From a virus: a stretch of 24,728 bases of DNA. Numbering within the stretch: position 1 is the stretch's first letter; the number at the start of each line of letters is the position of its first letter. Position numbers and translations under genes: made by a program. The stretch lies in IMG/VR virus record IMGVR_UViG_3300047300_000446, positions 1-24,728 of that record; one strand, written 5' to 3'. The notes below the pieces were generated by a model. That model was not told where the DNA came from. It did no database searches and was given only the letters and a program-made list of their open reading frames with translations. Of the stretch, positions 14,234 through 23,455 are shown in pieces.

Positions 14234-14869
14234 TTATTTGCGATTGATTATCTCATTGATTCGGCCTTGCACTGAATCAATTTGATTGATTTTCTTTGGA
14301 GCTGTTACAGCTGTTTGCTTCACTGATACAGCAGCAGCTTGCTTGCTCAATTCAGCGCGAGCTTGCTTCTCTGCATTCAATTGAGAATTCAATTTGCTGA
14401 TTTCCTCATCCTTTGCAGATAGCTCAGCCTTGAATGAATTCAATGCATCACTGATCATTGATTCAACATCAGCTTTTGTGAAGGTCTCAGCATCTTGCTC
14501 TACCTCTTCAGCTGTCTCTTCAGCCATTTCAGCTTCAGATTCAATTTCAGATGGAGCAATTGTCACCACTCTTCCACCAGCAACAGAGATGACTGATCCA
14601 TCAGCTGTCTTGATATCACCATCTGGCACTGGTACCATGTTGCCATCTGCATCTTTGACGAAGATTTCAACACCTTCACCCCATGCTTCCGCTGGAGTAT
14701 ATACAATTGTGCCATCTTCCAATGCAGCCTCTGCCATGAATTTCATTGCTTCAGCCTGATCAGCTACTTCCTCAGCTGATAATTTCAACCCATGTGCATT
14801 CAATTTAGCATTGAATTTATTGATGATTGAATAGATTTTATTTTCAGTATTCATAATATCCTTTGACAT
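14234..14869 (-). CDS. capsid scaffolding protein (putative)
   Basis: 211 aa, acidic. A beta-like block (DGTIVYTPAEAWGEGVEIFV, then DGDIKTADGSVISVAGGRVV, 52-105), an acidic stretch (SEIESEAEMAEETAEEVEQD) and a coiled-coil helix (about 131-175, ALNSFKAELSAKDEEISKLN), then a basic tail KKINQIDSVQGRINEIINRK. A long coiled coil with a basic C-terminal hook right before the capsid gene is typical of scaffolds, which guide shell assembly and are then removed by the prohead protease, here encoded two genes upstream. Start at ATG 14869; a second ATG lies five codons in. Confidence 0.72.
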   Translation of the reverse strand: MSKDIMNTENKIYSIINKFNAKLNAHGLKLSAEEVADQAEAMKFMAEAALEDGTIVYTPAEAWGEGVEIFVKDADGNMVPVPDGDIKTADGSVISVAGGRVVTIAPSEIESEAEMAEETAEEVEQDAETFTKADVESMISDALNSFKAELSAKDEEISKLNSQLNAEKQARAELSKQAAAVSVKQTAVTAPKKINQIDSVQGRINEIINRK

Positions 14870-14878
14870 TAGTATATT

Positions 14879-15124
14879 TTATCCCTTTCTTTTTTCAATA
14901 AGTTTGTCAAGGATGGTCATCCCCATTCCACTGCCAGCCATCAAGCACAATGAATCGTACATGAATTCTGGGCAGATGTGATTCTCATCTGATGCCACAG
15001 CAATGAATGCCATGATGATGACCATGAGCAATGTGAAGAGTGATGCAGTGCGCTTGCTTGATACATCACTACCTGAGCTGAGCAATCTTGACAGCCAATT
15101 CTTAGTTGATTCCGAGCTCATCAA
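14879..15124 (-). CDS. two-TM membrane protein, holin-like
   Basis: 81 aa. A polar N-terminus (SSESTKNWLSRLLSSGSDVS), TM helix about 27-45 (ASLFTLLMVIIMAFIAVA), a short acidic loop, second hydrophobic segment 53-73 (MYDSLCLMAGSGMGMTILDK) and a basic end EKRKG. Size and topology fit a small holin, but it is sandwiched between prohead protease and scaffold genes, not beside the lysis enzyme, so this is uncertain. The start overlaps the protease stop by 23 nt; ATG 15121 is the next choice. Confidence 0.6.
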   Translation of the reverse strand: MMSSESTKNWLSRLLSSGSDVSSKRTASLFTLLMVIIMAFIAVASDENHICPEFMYDSLCLMAGSGMGMTILDKLIEKRKG

Positions 15125-15713
15125 TCAATTCATTCAAGATATCATCCACCTCATTCATTGGCATCATGGTTTCTTCTGATGGTTTAAACCATCCTTCCAA
15201 AGAGAATCCCTTGAATGTGCCTTGCTTGACCTCATCCCATATCTCATCAGATGTGACATGACCTCCAATGTACCATGTGCCGGGAGGAGTAGTGAATCCA
15301 AGCTCTTTGCTTTTGTCCATCTCTCCCATCTGTATCCATGATTCAACAAAATCAATTCCATCTGTGGCATTGAGTTCATTGTGCTCAAGATTTGCATTCT
15401 GATGCATATTCAATCGCAGCCATTTGTGCGCCACTTTTTTGATGACATCAGCTGGATATTGTGCATACCATTCATCCTTTGTATCAGGATCATATCTGTA
15501 GATGAGCTGATCAGGAATCAGCACCGGGCCATACAGCATGCGCTGCTCATTGCTTTCAACAGCTTTGAATTTCACTTGTTGCTTTGCACTTTTTGACAAT
15601 GCAACAAAATCCAGCATGATTGCTGGCTCTTTTACCAATGACATGCAGTACACTCCATCCAAGAGATTCTGCTCATCAATGTCATAGGTCACTATCTTGA
15701 TTTTCTTATCCAT
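15102..15713 (-). CDS. prohead protease, XkdF-like serine peptidase
   Basis: 203 aa from ATG 15713, which overlaps the tape-measure stop by 8 nt (ATGGATAA); upstream in-frame residues are the shadow of that gene. Family pattern: LLDGVYCMSLVKEPAIMLDF (17-36), YGPVLIPDQLIYR (61-73), NANLEHNEL with His111, VESW with Ser125, GFTTPPGTWYIGGHV (139-153), and KGFSLEG (168-174). These are the features of the XkdF-like peptidases of phage head modules, in which the His and Ser form the active site. It would cleave scaffold and capsid during maturation. Scaffold and capsid genes follow downstream, the expected order. Confidence 0.85.
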   Translation of the reverse strand: MDKKIKIVTYDIDEQNLLDGVYCMSLVKEPAIMLDFVALSKSAKQQVKFKAVESNEQRMLYGPVLIPDQLIYRYDPDTKDEWYAQYPADVIKKVAHKWLRLNMHQNANLEHNELNATDGIDFVESWIQMGEMDKSKELGFTTPPGTWYIGGHVTSDEIWDEVKQGTFKGFSLEGWFKPSEETMMPMNEVDDILNELIDELGIN

Positions 15714-17592
15714 TATTATAAATGTTAGCTTGATTTTTGATTTTGAAATCAGCTTGCTGAGCAGAGCTGACAGCTCCAGATACCACATATGTCTGCAATG
15801 GCTGTGGCTTTGTTGCTTGATTATTCAGGAATGAAAGATTGAGTGCATTAGGTGATGCTGGTGATGGGCCAGATGATGCTCCACCTCTATTGCTTCCTCC
15901 CACATTTGTAGATGGTGGAGTGCCTCCTCCAAATTGAGTTTGATTGATCTTCACCAAATTTGCCACACCAGCAGCTGCCACTACAGCAGCAGATGCAATC
16001 TTTTGTACCATTGTCACATTGTCTGGCGCAGAGAAAGCTCCAACAATTCCACTGGCCATATTGATGACAGCCATTGCTTTCTGTAGTTTTTTATTCCTCT
16101 CAAATGCTCTTCGCTGTGATGCTTCATCACCTTTGGCAGTTGCTTCATTGAGTGATGTCAGCACAGCCATTGCTTGCTGCGCAAGTTTTAATCCTGAATT
16201 CCACTTGTCTGCCTGAATTTGCTTGAGCTTCTCAGCTTGCTCTTTTGCAGCTGCAGCTTCAGCATCATCATATGTTTTATTGATTTCCTCTTTTTTCTTT
16301 CGCATCTCTTCCTCAAGCACTGATGCATCCAATCCATATTTGTTGGCTGTCTCTATTTTGACATTGAATTCATCTTGCACAGCTTGCAATTCAGCAGCTC
16401 TTGCTCCCATTCTGATATTCTCAATCTCCTGAGATAATTCCTCCTCTTCTGTGATTGCTTCCATCCTCATCTGATTCAATAAGTCAGCATTGGCTTTTGC
16501 CACATCTTGCTGTCTCTTGATTTCAGCATCTGCATATTTTTGGCGAATAGCATTCTGCTCTGCAGTCAATGAATCAGTGAGTGCTTTCTCTTGGGCAGCA
16601 TTGCCATGTGCCAGCTTCATCTTTGCATCATAGTTCACTTGCACTTGTCTCAGCTCTCTGTCCATTTCAGTGAGTGATGCTTGGAATCTCTTCTCATTCT
16701 CTTCCTTAAGAAAGTCAGTCACTTGCTTCTGATCAGATTGAATCTGCTCTCTTCTCTTTTTTGCTTCCTCATTGGCCTTCTCTTGATCCGCTTTCGCATA
16801 TCTATCATTGATTGATTGTAGCTCTTCCCTGTATAGCTTCTGAATCTGACTACCATCTTGACCAAATTCTGTGGCCTTATCCAGCATCTCACCATATTTC
16901 TTTTTCAGGTCATAGATTTCCTTCTCCTGAGCAGATAGATTCTTAGTGCGATTTCTTTCAGATGCTTCATCAAGGAATTTGTCCATATCCTCTCTGAATT
17001 TCTTTACATCTTCCATTCTCTTTTTTGCAGCTTCAGCTCTTGCTTCAGCTTGACTATCTGTCAATCCAATGGCATCACTGAATGCTATCATGCCTTTCTT
17101 AACAGCATCCAATGTATCACCAATGAATGAGAATACCTTGCCCACCAATCCTCCAGCTTTTGTCAATGCTTCAAAGTTCATGACAATGGCAATGATGGCT
17201 GTTGCTAGGAGGAAGATTGGATTTGTGAGCAATGCTTTACCCAATGATCCCAATCCACTTGTCACTGATTTGATACCATTCCCCATCTCCTTGAATGAGA
17301 TGCTCTTCACATTCGTGCCCATCCTCTTCAGAGATTCCCCAAATCCAGTCAAATCTAGAGATGAAAGCTGTCCCTGAGCTATGACCAAATTATTCCCAAA
17401 GGTCTCAATGGCTGGCCCAGCATTCGCGCTGACAGCTTCCTTGACATCCTTCATCTTATCTCTCAGCTCTCCAGCTCGCGCAGCTAATTTGATGAATTCT
17501 TCACTGCCAGTATCTAGCATTGCAAGCTGATCCTGAATCCCCTTCAGCTCTGATTTGATTGCTTTTAGTCCAGTTAGAATTGGCTCTGCCAT
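15706..17592 (-). CDS. tail tape measure protein
   Basis: 628 aa. Short helical N-terminus, then Gly/Leu-rich amphipathic region, a clear membrane segment NPIFLLATAIIAIVMNF (124-140), a very long coiled coil rich in Lys/Glu/Gln (about 175-490, for example AEARAEAAKKRMEDVKKFRE), a second hydrophobic Ala-rich region (about 505-552) and a Gly/Pro/Ser/Asn-rich low-complexity tail. This is the layout of tape measures, whose helix sets tail length and which help DNA cross the inner membrane. At about 1.5 angstrom per helical residue the tail would be under 100 nm, a rough family rule. Start overlaps the previous gene by 19 nt. Confidence 0.88.
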   Translation of the reverse strand: MAEPILTGLKAIKSELKGIQDQLAMLDTGSEEFIKLAARAGELRDKMKDVKEAVSANAGPAIETFGNNLVIAQGQLSSLDLTGFGESLKRMGTNVKSISFKEMGNGIKSVTSGLGSLGKALLTNPIFLLATAIIAIVMNFEALTKAGGLVGKVFSFIGDTLDAVKKGMIAFSDAIGLTDSQAEARAEAAKKRMEDVKKFREDMDKFLDEASERNRTKNLSAQEKEIYDLKKKYGEMLDKATEFGQDGSQIQKLYREELQSINDRYAKADQEKANEEAKKRREQIQSDQKQVTDFLKEENEKRFQASLTEMDRELRQVQVNYDAKMKLAHGNAAQEKALTDSLTAEQNAIRQKYADAEIKRQQDVAKANADLLNQMRMEAITEEEELSQEIENIRMGARAAELQAVQDEFNVKIETANKYGLDASVLEEEMRKKKEEINKTYDDAEAAAAKEQAEKLKQIQADKWNSGLKLAQQAMAVLTSLNEATAKGDEASQRRAFERNKKLQKAMAVINMASGIVGAFSAPDNVTMVQKIASAAVVAAAGVANLVKINQTQFGGGTPPSTNVGGSNRGGASSGPSPASPNALNLSFLNNQATKPQPLQTYVVSGAVSSAQQADFKIKNQANIYNNG

Positions 17593-17786
17593 ATTGTGAA
17601 AATTAGTGTAGTGATTATTAGTATACCCCAGATTGCTTTTGTGATGCGCATTGATTTTCTAGTGGGAGCTGGGAGATGGCACTTGCCTGATGCTAATCCA
17701 TAGTACATTGTAGATCCCTTCACTCCATTGCGCAAAAGATTCAATGCATCAATGATTTCCTTTGGTTCTATTTGGTCATATCTCAT
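17574..17786 (-). CDS. small tail-anchored membrane protein, 70 aa
   Basis: 70 aa: a helical N-terminus (EPKEIIDALNLLRNGVKG), a polar middle with one Cys, a basic stretch TRKSMRITK (42-50) and a C-terminal membrane helix AIWGILIITTLIFTIW (51-66). It starts in an ATGA overlap with the large tail gene and runs into the tape-measure start. Its slot before the tape measure is where tail-assembly chaperones are often found, but a C-terminal TM does not fit that role; function unknown. Confidence 0.6.
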   Translation of the reverse strand: MRYDQIEPKEIIDALNLLRNGVKGSTMYYGLASGKCHLPAPTRKSMRITKAIWGILIITTLIFTIWQSQF

Positions 17787-20700
17787 ATTGTGCCGATTTG
17801 ATTCACTTCAATTGTTGCTGTGAAATAGTAATCTGATGCAGATGGATAGGTCAATCCACTGAGTGATTGAACAAATAGAATCGCTTCACTTGTCGCACCC
17901 ATATCAAATCCCACTAGCCATTCCCCTCCAGCATCGCATGTGCTGATGATTTCATCAAGAGGATCCTGAACAGATAGCACTCCTGATGCATCAGATGAAT
18001 ATACACCATGTCCCATGAATGTCCATGTATTGATTGGTAGACCTGAGCTTAACTGAGTGCCAGTGATAGTCACTCTGGCTGTGAATACAGATGAGATAGG
18101 AATCAGGAATGCATCAAAATCAAGCCTATCCAATGCAGCATTGAATACACCTTGCATCTTGAATACCATCACTCCCCATGCAGCTCTATTGTTTAGCGTA
18201 TCAGCTCCACCACCATACCACACACCACTCTTGTATACATCCACATTCTCTCCAAATGCTGCTGTGTATGGAGCAGATTTCAATACCTTGATATCTTTTC
18301 CAGCAAGCAATGATGCTACAGCCAAAGGATCCTTTACTAGTGTTGGATTGGATGTCACATTCACTAAACCATCAATGGCATGAGTGCTGATTGGCTTTCC
18401 TCCATTTGGCTCTTTTGGATCTTTAATTGATATGTTGCAAGCATTTGCGATGGGATCCCAATAGTACCCCAATTTGGAGCAGCATATCTCTGTGCCAGTT
18501 GCTGGATTGCTGTCAGCATCCACCCATTGCACAATGCCCAATGCATTGACAGATGATGGAGTGAGTTGGCATGATTCAGGAATGTTCACTGAGTCAAGCT
18601 TTCTGATGAGCTTGCACTTTGTAACCTGATTCTCACCTAGTGTATAGTCATTCACCTCAAGGATGCGCCAATATGAATCCTTGATGAAGATGCTTGTATT
18701 GTATTTCAGATTAATGATGTCAGATACATTGAGCATGAATGATGCATGCATCACCTTGCTCTCCTCTGAATAGAGCTCTGCGAGATATTCAGAATAGTAT
18801 CTGTAGAATAGTGTGTTGAATGATGTCTGAGTGACTGGATGCAATGGTATCTCTTGACCAAAGTTCAAATCTTCTGTGTTGAATGTTGGAATAGGCTCAT
18901 AGTATTGGCCCACATGATTCACCTGAAAATATTGCTTGAATGCTCCATCAGCTACAGATGACCATACACTCTCAAGGAATGCATCTCTGATGCTCAAGTC
19001 ATATGTGAAATTGCGATTGATGTATAGCATTCTAGGGCCCGGAGCTACATATGCATATTCATCATTGATGAACTTTGGCAAAGTCCATTCACTATCACCC
19101 CACAGCAATTGATTTGGAGTGCTGCATGCTGTCATGCTGATGACATTCTCATCTTGAGTGAAATCACTCTTTGTATCATATAGCTCTAGATATCCAAATG
19201 TACGCCCAGCAGATGTGTATGCTTTGCTTGCTGCATCTGCTCCCTCAGCCCATGAGAATTTCTGTCTGCGCTTTTGATATTCAGATGATGGAGTGATTGT
19301 GATTGGCTCATCCATGTGAAGCTTGTCACTCCAATCTTCAATGTCACCAGTGCTCAGATATTCATTCAATGGTATCATGTCAATGGTATCAAAACCTGAG
19401 TGATCGGGAATCAATACAGCATTGTGCATCTTCATCAAATCTCTGAGGAAATCAGTGAGCTTGTATTGAGGAGCATTGACAGCCAAGTCAATTGATGCAC
19501 CCAACACTTCATGCTTGCTCATTGTAAATTGCAATATATTGACATCTTGCACTGATCCATTGGCTGATGGATTGGCTGTGCTCACCACTTCAATTGATAC
19601 CTCATCACCAGCAATCAAAAAGATACCTTCACTTGCATTGACAGCATTCCCTCCATACACGAAAGGAGAGAATGGAGCTGTATTCACTGACATCAATGTC
19701 TGAGTATCTGATGTACCCATTGATGCCTGAGCAGTATCAGCAACATTCAGTGCATTGTAGTATGTGGTAGAGCTCAATGTGGGAGATACCACTTTGATGC
19801 GAGGAGTGATCTCTGAAGCTGGCGCACCCAATGATGCTCCAATAGAGCTCTCAATGAATAGGCGAAAATTGAATAGATATACACCACTCTGCTCTATCAC
19901 ATATGTTTTAGTGCCAGTATTGAATGCATCTTCTGTATCTTGATTTTCTGTCAATGTGGGAATTGATGCTCTGTATAGTCCACCACTCAAGCTCCATGAA
20001 ATTGTGTATGGAGTTGTAATGCCGGCAAAGAATCCGATATTTGTATTCAATCCTTTCTTTGTCTCTTTGGAATTGCTGAATGGGATGTATAGCTTCTCTC
20101 TGATATGTGAGATGATTGATGCACTCAATACAATTCTGCGCTGATTGAATAGCAGCTGAGAATTGATGAGATTGATAATCCACTCCACTGATACCATAGG
20201 AGTCAAATCTTGAGGAGTCATCACATTGCTGGTCATGATTGCACCAGCTGAATCTCCTATCCATTCATTCAGTGGATAGTCCACAATCTTGCCTACACCA
20301 TCGAATCCATATCTGCGAAATGCTTGACCTTTGTCAATCAATTGCCAGCTCACTTTGTGATCATATGTGCCAGAGTTATGGTCATTCATATCAGTGAGAT
20401 TCATGATGATATCATTCTCTGTATAGTCCAAATCTTTGAGCTCCAGATCACCCAGAGCACTCATCAATGTAGTACTTCGCCCATAGAAAACAATGCTGAA
20501 ATCACCTAGCATTCCATCTTTCAATGTGGCAGATTTGAATTGCACATATCCCTCAAGGAGTGGAATGGTATTCACTGCGATATAGGCAAAGAATTTCCTC
20601 CTGATATTTTTGGTCAGTCCATTGGAGCTGAAATCATTGGGAAGATGCTGATATCCAAATATCTTGCAATTATTCTCTGTCGCTGGAATGGTGAAAGCTT

Positions 20701-20839
20701 TTGAAAGTTCACTCTGATTTGCCAATGTCTCAATGGCAGTGAATGAATAGCTCATTGATATGGTATCTTCCCCATATAGATCCACAATGGCTCTCCCACC
20801 ATCAGAATCTTGAATCATAAGTTGCACTCTTGCTTCCAT
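17783..20839 (-). CDS. large tail protein, 1018 aa
   Basis: 1018 aa, beta-rich. The N-terminus holds DLYGEDTISMSYSFTAIETL (20-39), then SELSKAFTIPATENN (43-57) and LEGYVQFKSATLKDG, a signature I associate with large baseplate/tail proteins of Bacteroidota phages. The middle carries many Trp/Tyr-rich strands; the last 200 residues (after about 800) look like separate beta-sandwich modules with Gly/Ser/Thr turns, as in host-binding tail-tip proteins. It is probably part of the tail tip; enzyme motifs were not seen. Preceded by the other large tail gene with 1-nt spacing and followed by an ATGA junction. Confidence 0.7.
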   Translation of the reverse strand: MEARVQLMIQDSDGGRAIVDLYGEDTISMSYSFTAIETLANQSELSKAFTIPATENNCKIFGYQHLPNDFSSNGLTKNIRRKFFAYIAVNTIPLLEGYVQFKSATLKDGMLGDFSIVFYGRSTTLMSALGDLELKDLDYTENDIIMNLTDMNDHNSGTYDHKVSWQLIDKGQAFRRYGFDGVGKIVDYPLNEWIGDSAGAIMTSNVMTPQDLTPMVSVEWIINLINSQLLFNQRRIVLSASIISHIREKLYIPFSNSKETKKGLNTNIGFFAGITTPYTISWSLSGGLYRASIPTLTENQDTEDAFNTGTKTYVIEQSGVYLFNFRLFIESSIGASLGAPASEITPRIKVVSPTLSSTTYYNALNVADTAQASMGTSDTQTLMSVNTAPFSPFVYGGNAVNASEGIFLIAGDEVSIEVVSTANPSANGSVQDVNILQFTMSKHEVLGASIDLAVNAPQYKLTDFLRDLMKMHNAVLIPDHSGFDTIDMIPLNEYLSTGDIEDWSDKLHMDEPITITPSSEYQKRRQKFSWAEGADAASKAYTSAGRTFGYLELYDTKSDFTQDENVISMTACSTPNQLLWGDSEWTLPKFINDEYAYVAPGPRMLYINRNFTYDLSIRDAFLESVWSSVADGAFKQYFQVNHVGQYYEPIPTFNTEDLNFGQEIPLHPVTQTSFNTLFYRYYSEYLAELYSEESKVMHASFMLNVSDIINLKYNTSIFIKDSYWRILEVNDYTLGENQVTKCKLIRKLDSVNIPESCQLTPSSVNALGIVQWVDADSNPATGTEICCSKLGYYWDPIANACNISIKDPKEPNGGKPISTHAIDGLVNVTSNPTLVKDPLAVASLLAGKDIKVLKSAPYTAAFGENVDVYKSGVWYGGGADTLNNRAAWGVMVFKMQGVFNAALDRLDFDAFLIPISSVFTARVTITGTQLSSGLPINTWTFMGHGVYSSDASGVLSVQDPLDEIISTCDAGGEWLVGFDMGATSEAILFVQSLSGLTYPSASDYYFTATIEVNQIGTI

Positions 20840-20840
20840 A

Positions 20841-22655
20841 TTAGCAGCCTGTTCCTTCGCCTATTGTTATGTCAAAATATCCAGTGAATGCACTTGATAA
20901 TGGTGGCAATCTCAAAAAGAAATTAGCTCCATATGTACCACATACCATGTCCATTGACACTGGCAGTGATGCATCATTGAATGTGCCTATTGTTCCACCA
21001 GCTCCAGTTGTCTGATTCTGAATTCCCAATCCAAACCATGCCACGCCACCGGGCAATGTTGGGGTGATTGCTCCTCCTACTTTGGTGATTGTGACCTTAT
21101 ATGTACTTCCAGCTGTGAGCATATTGCCCAATGATGAATTGACAGAGAATCTAACATATCCACCCGTAGCAGCAACCACACTCACTCTTGCTGTATTGCC
21201 AATTGTGCTGACTGAATATGGTGAATTGCCTCCTAATTTGATAAATGTATCATAGTATGTACATTGCAGATTTACCTTTGTTGGCACTGGTACTTCATAA
21301 TCAATGGCAGCATAGCTCTTTGAATATTTGAATCTGAATGTGACATTGTACTTTTTTGAATTTCTCTCTCTCCTCATGACAAAGCTATTGTCTACCATTA
21401 CCAATGGCTCACTCACTCCTTGCTGTAGGTGATTGATCACGCGCACATGCTCTGATGTGACCAGATGCTTCAGGTATTCAAATTCCTTCTCTGTTATCCA
21501 GTCAGAATTCACCTCAATGAACTGAGTGACCTTTGGCTCTCTTGATACAATTCCTCTATCATCTAGGGGATTGGTTTTGAATGCACCTATCTCTCCCACT
21601 CCAGCATCAATTCCCAATGTGCCATAGTTCCCATATTCCCTCTTGAATTCCATCCTTTCAACCTCAATGCTTTTCTCATTGCGCTTGATGAAATTGTAGA
21701 ACTGCCATGCACCATTCCTTCCTATCCAAGTCAATTGCACATTGTCATGTCTGCAATCTTCCTCCTCAATCACGAATGTATACAGCGCACTGAATGGAGC
21801 ATTGCCAGGCTTATCTTCCTCTAATTGTATTGTATAGAATGCTGTTGCACTATCCCATGCACCAAGCAATGTGAGGATGGATTGAGGATGGCTTGGCACA
21901 TATGCCTGATGTCCATCAGCTTCCTGAAATGAAGCTCCAGTGCTTGTGCTCAATAACACACCATCAATGTCATAAAAAGAATATTTCACTCGCACATCTG
22001 TGTTGGTATGAAAAGCACAATATGTACCATTGTCTGCATTGAATGTCAGATGGCCATAGTTGGTGATGGCCACTGGCATGTATATGCTAGTGGATGACCT
22101 GAGTGAATCAGGCAATATCCAATTCAATCTATCAAAGAATGTGCTCTCATCTGCATCTTGATATCCCTTTGTAGCATGACCAGTTGTATTGAATGCTGGT
22201 GATTCCAGTGCATTTTGATATCCCTGATATGCCATGACATCAATCTGTTGCACTCCTATTGAATCAGGATCCTCAGTGAATACACCACCCACTGCCCATC
22301 CTTCATACACTTGCACTCTGACATGCACACCCATTGCTGTTGCTGATGTCTGAATTGCATCTCTGTTCCAGATCCATGGATATGCATCTGTTGGCGCAAT
22401 CTTAATCTGTGCCCACAATGCCTCCATTAGAATCTGTCTCATGTTTAGAATTCCTCTGCCATATGGATTGGGCTGAATGCGCTGGGCAATAGTCCTTTCC
22501 ACACCATAAAAATCAGTATACCCAATATACACCACATATCTGAATGCTGTATTTGCATATTGATCTGAATACATGGTGATGACATTGTCCACACCACCTC
22601 TGTGCATGATATCGTATTGATCAGTGCCAGATGTTTTTTCTATAATTAGTGCCAT
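20841..22655 (-). CDS. large tail/virion structural protein, 604 aa
   Basis: 604 aa, beta-rich. Residues 307-328 (LTWIGRNGAWQFYNFIKRN...) match a conserved block of virion proteins in Bacteroidota phages in which an L-T-W-x-x-R-x-G-x-W strand is followed by an aromatic/Lys run; the RREPKVTQFIEVNSDWITEK-like stretch later also reads as a tail domain. The last 125 residues (GNSPYSVSTIG..., GTYKV-type strands) resemble an added carbohydrate-binding-like beta sandwich. It probably forms the distal tail with the 1018 aa protein. Function inferred from family pattern and place. Confidence 0.68.
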   Translation of the reverse strand: MALIIEKTSGTDQYDIMHRGGVDNVITMYSDQYANTAFRYVVYIGYTDFYGVERTIAQRIQPNPYGRGILNMRQILMEALWAQIKIAPTDAYPWIWNRDAIQTSATAMGVHVRVQVYEGWAVGGVFTEDPDSIGVQQIDVMAYQGYQNALESPAFNTTGHATKGYQDADESTFFDRLNWILPDSLRSSTSIYMPVAITNYGHLTFNADNGTYCAFHTNTDVRVKYSFYDIDGVLLSTSTGASFQEADGHQAYVPSHPQSILTLLGAWDSATAFYTIQLEEDKPGNAPFSALYTFVIEEEDCRHDNVQLTWIGRNGAWQFYNFIKRNEKSIEVERMEFKREYGNYGTLGIDAGVGEIGAFKTNPLDDRGIVSREPKVTQFIEVNSDWITEKEFEYLKHLVTSEHVRVINHLQQGVSEPLVMVDNSFVMRRERNSKKYNVTFRFKYSKSYAAIDYEVPVPTKVNLQCTYYDTFIKLGGNSPYSVSTIGNTARVSVVAATGGYVRFSVNSSLGNMLTAGSTYKVTITKVGGAITPTLPGGVAWFGLGIQNQTTGAGGTIGTFNDASLPVSMDMVCGTYGANFFLRLPPLSSAFTGYFDITIGEGTGC

Positions 22656-22656
22656 A

Positions 22657-23262
22657 TTAAATCAATCCAGTTCTTTTGAATACATTGAGCAATTGCTTCT
22701 CTAAATCACTATTGAGTCCTTTCTGTAGTATCTTGATTTTCTCTGCTTTCACATCCTCGTATGCATGCTCAAAGTAATGCAATCCCACTCTTCCTCTCCT
22801 CTTCATTGCTCTTGCAATAGTATAGGCCATCCCTTGCATCTGTGATTCTGATGGTTTGCTGATGAACTTCCCATCCTTGTCTCTGAATCTGAATCCACTT
22901 CTCTTTTTCATCCACTTCAAAATCACTTTTGATGGTGGCATCTTTTTCATCTTGAATCTACCAGTTGGCATGTAGTAAGGATCATCAGTGGGAGCTTCAC
23001 TTGCACCCATCTGACCTTCCTCAATGATGGATGCATATTTCTGAGCTGCTCCAATAGCATAGAAATCAATGCTCAAATCTTTATTCACTTTATGTCTCAG
23101 TGAACTTTTGAGCTTGCCAGTATACACAAAATTCTTCCTAATCTTCCTTGAGATTTTGAACTTGCTCACTGATTGAGTTGCACCAATATTCTTTTGTGCC
23201 TCAAGCACCACCGCTTTGGCGAATTCATCTACAGCTTTTTTGAGCTCAGTGAAATCAGCCAT
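22657..23262 (-). CDS. HK97 gp10-like neck/tail-completion protein
   Basis: 201 aa from ATG 23262 (MADFTELKKA), which overlaps the upstream stop by 8 nt (ATGGCTGA); 14 further upstream in-frame residues lie inside the previous gene. Strongly basic. It shows YTGKLKSSLRHKVNKD (about 62-77), IDFYAIGAAQKYASIIEEGQ and a C-terminal LHYFEHAYEDV, the order seen in HK97 gp10-like proteins that complete the head-tail joint. It is placed with tail genes rather than with the head genes. Confidence 0.65.
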   Translation of the reverse strand: MADFTELKKAVDEFAKAVVLEAQKNIGATQSVSKFKISRKIRKNFVYTGKLKSSLRHKVNKDLSIDFYAIGAAQKYASIIEEGQMGASEAPTDDPYYMPTGRFKMKKMPPSKVILKWMKKRSGFRFRDKDGKFISKPSESQMQGMAYTIARAMKRRGRVGLHYFEHAYEDVKAEKIKILQKGLNSDLEKQLLNVFKRTGLI

Positions 23263-23455
23263 TGAATGCAGTGAATTTGGTGAATGCTGTGTTGCTGTCC
23301 TCAATCAATAGGTCAATGAATGCATCAATGCCTTTGATTTCCAATCCCTCTCTAAATGCCAGATAGTCATCACTCATATCATATCCAAAGAATATGTTTT
23401 GCTCAAGTACATGAATGATGGTCAGACCATCCTTCTCAATTATCCGGTATCTCAT
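23255..23455 (-). CDS. hypothetical protein, 66 aa
   Basis: 66 aa, acidic: MRYRIIEKDGLTIIHVLEQN then FGYDMSDDYLAFREGLEIKG and a helical end. Not recognised. It starts in an ATGA overlap with the tail-fibre gene and its stop overlaps the gp10-like start, so it is coupled to both. Confidence 0.6.
   Translation of the reverse strand: MRYRIIEKDGLTIIHVLEQNIFFGYDMSDDYLAFREGLEIKGIDAFIDLLIEDSNTAFTKFTAFNG

Noticed and set aside
14879-15124. Definite holin call for the two-TM protein
   Set aside because: Topology fits, but the place between protease and scaffold and the presence of a better-placed candidate at 9079-9258 keep it only holin-like.
15714-15788. 25-residue hydrophobic N-terminal extension of the protease
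   Set aside because: It is the shadow of the tape-measure 3' end; ATG 15713 starts the conserved family sequence.
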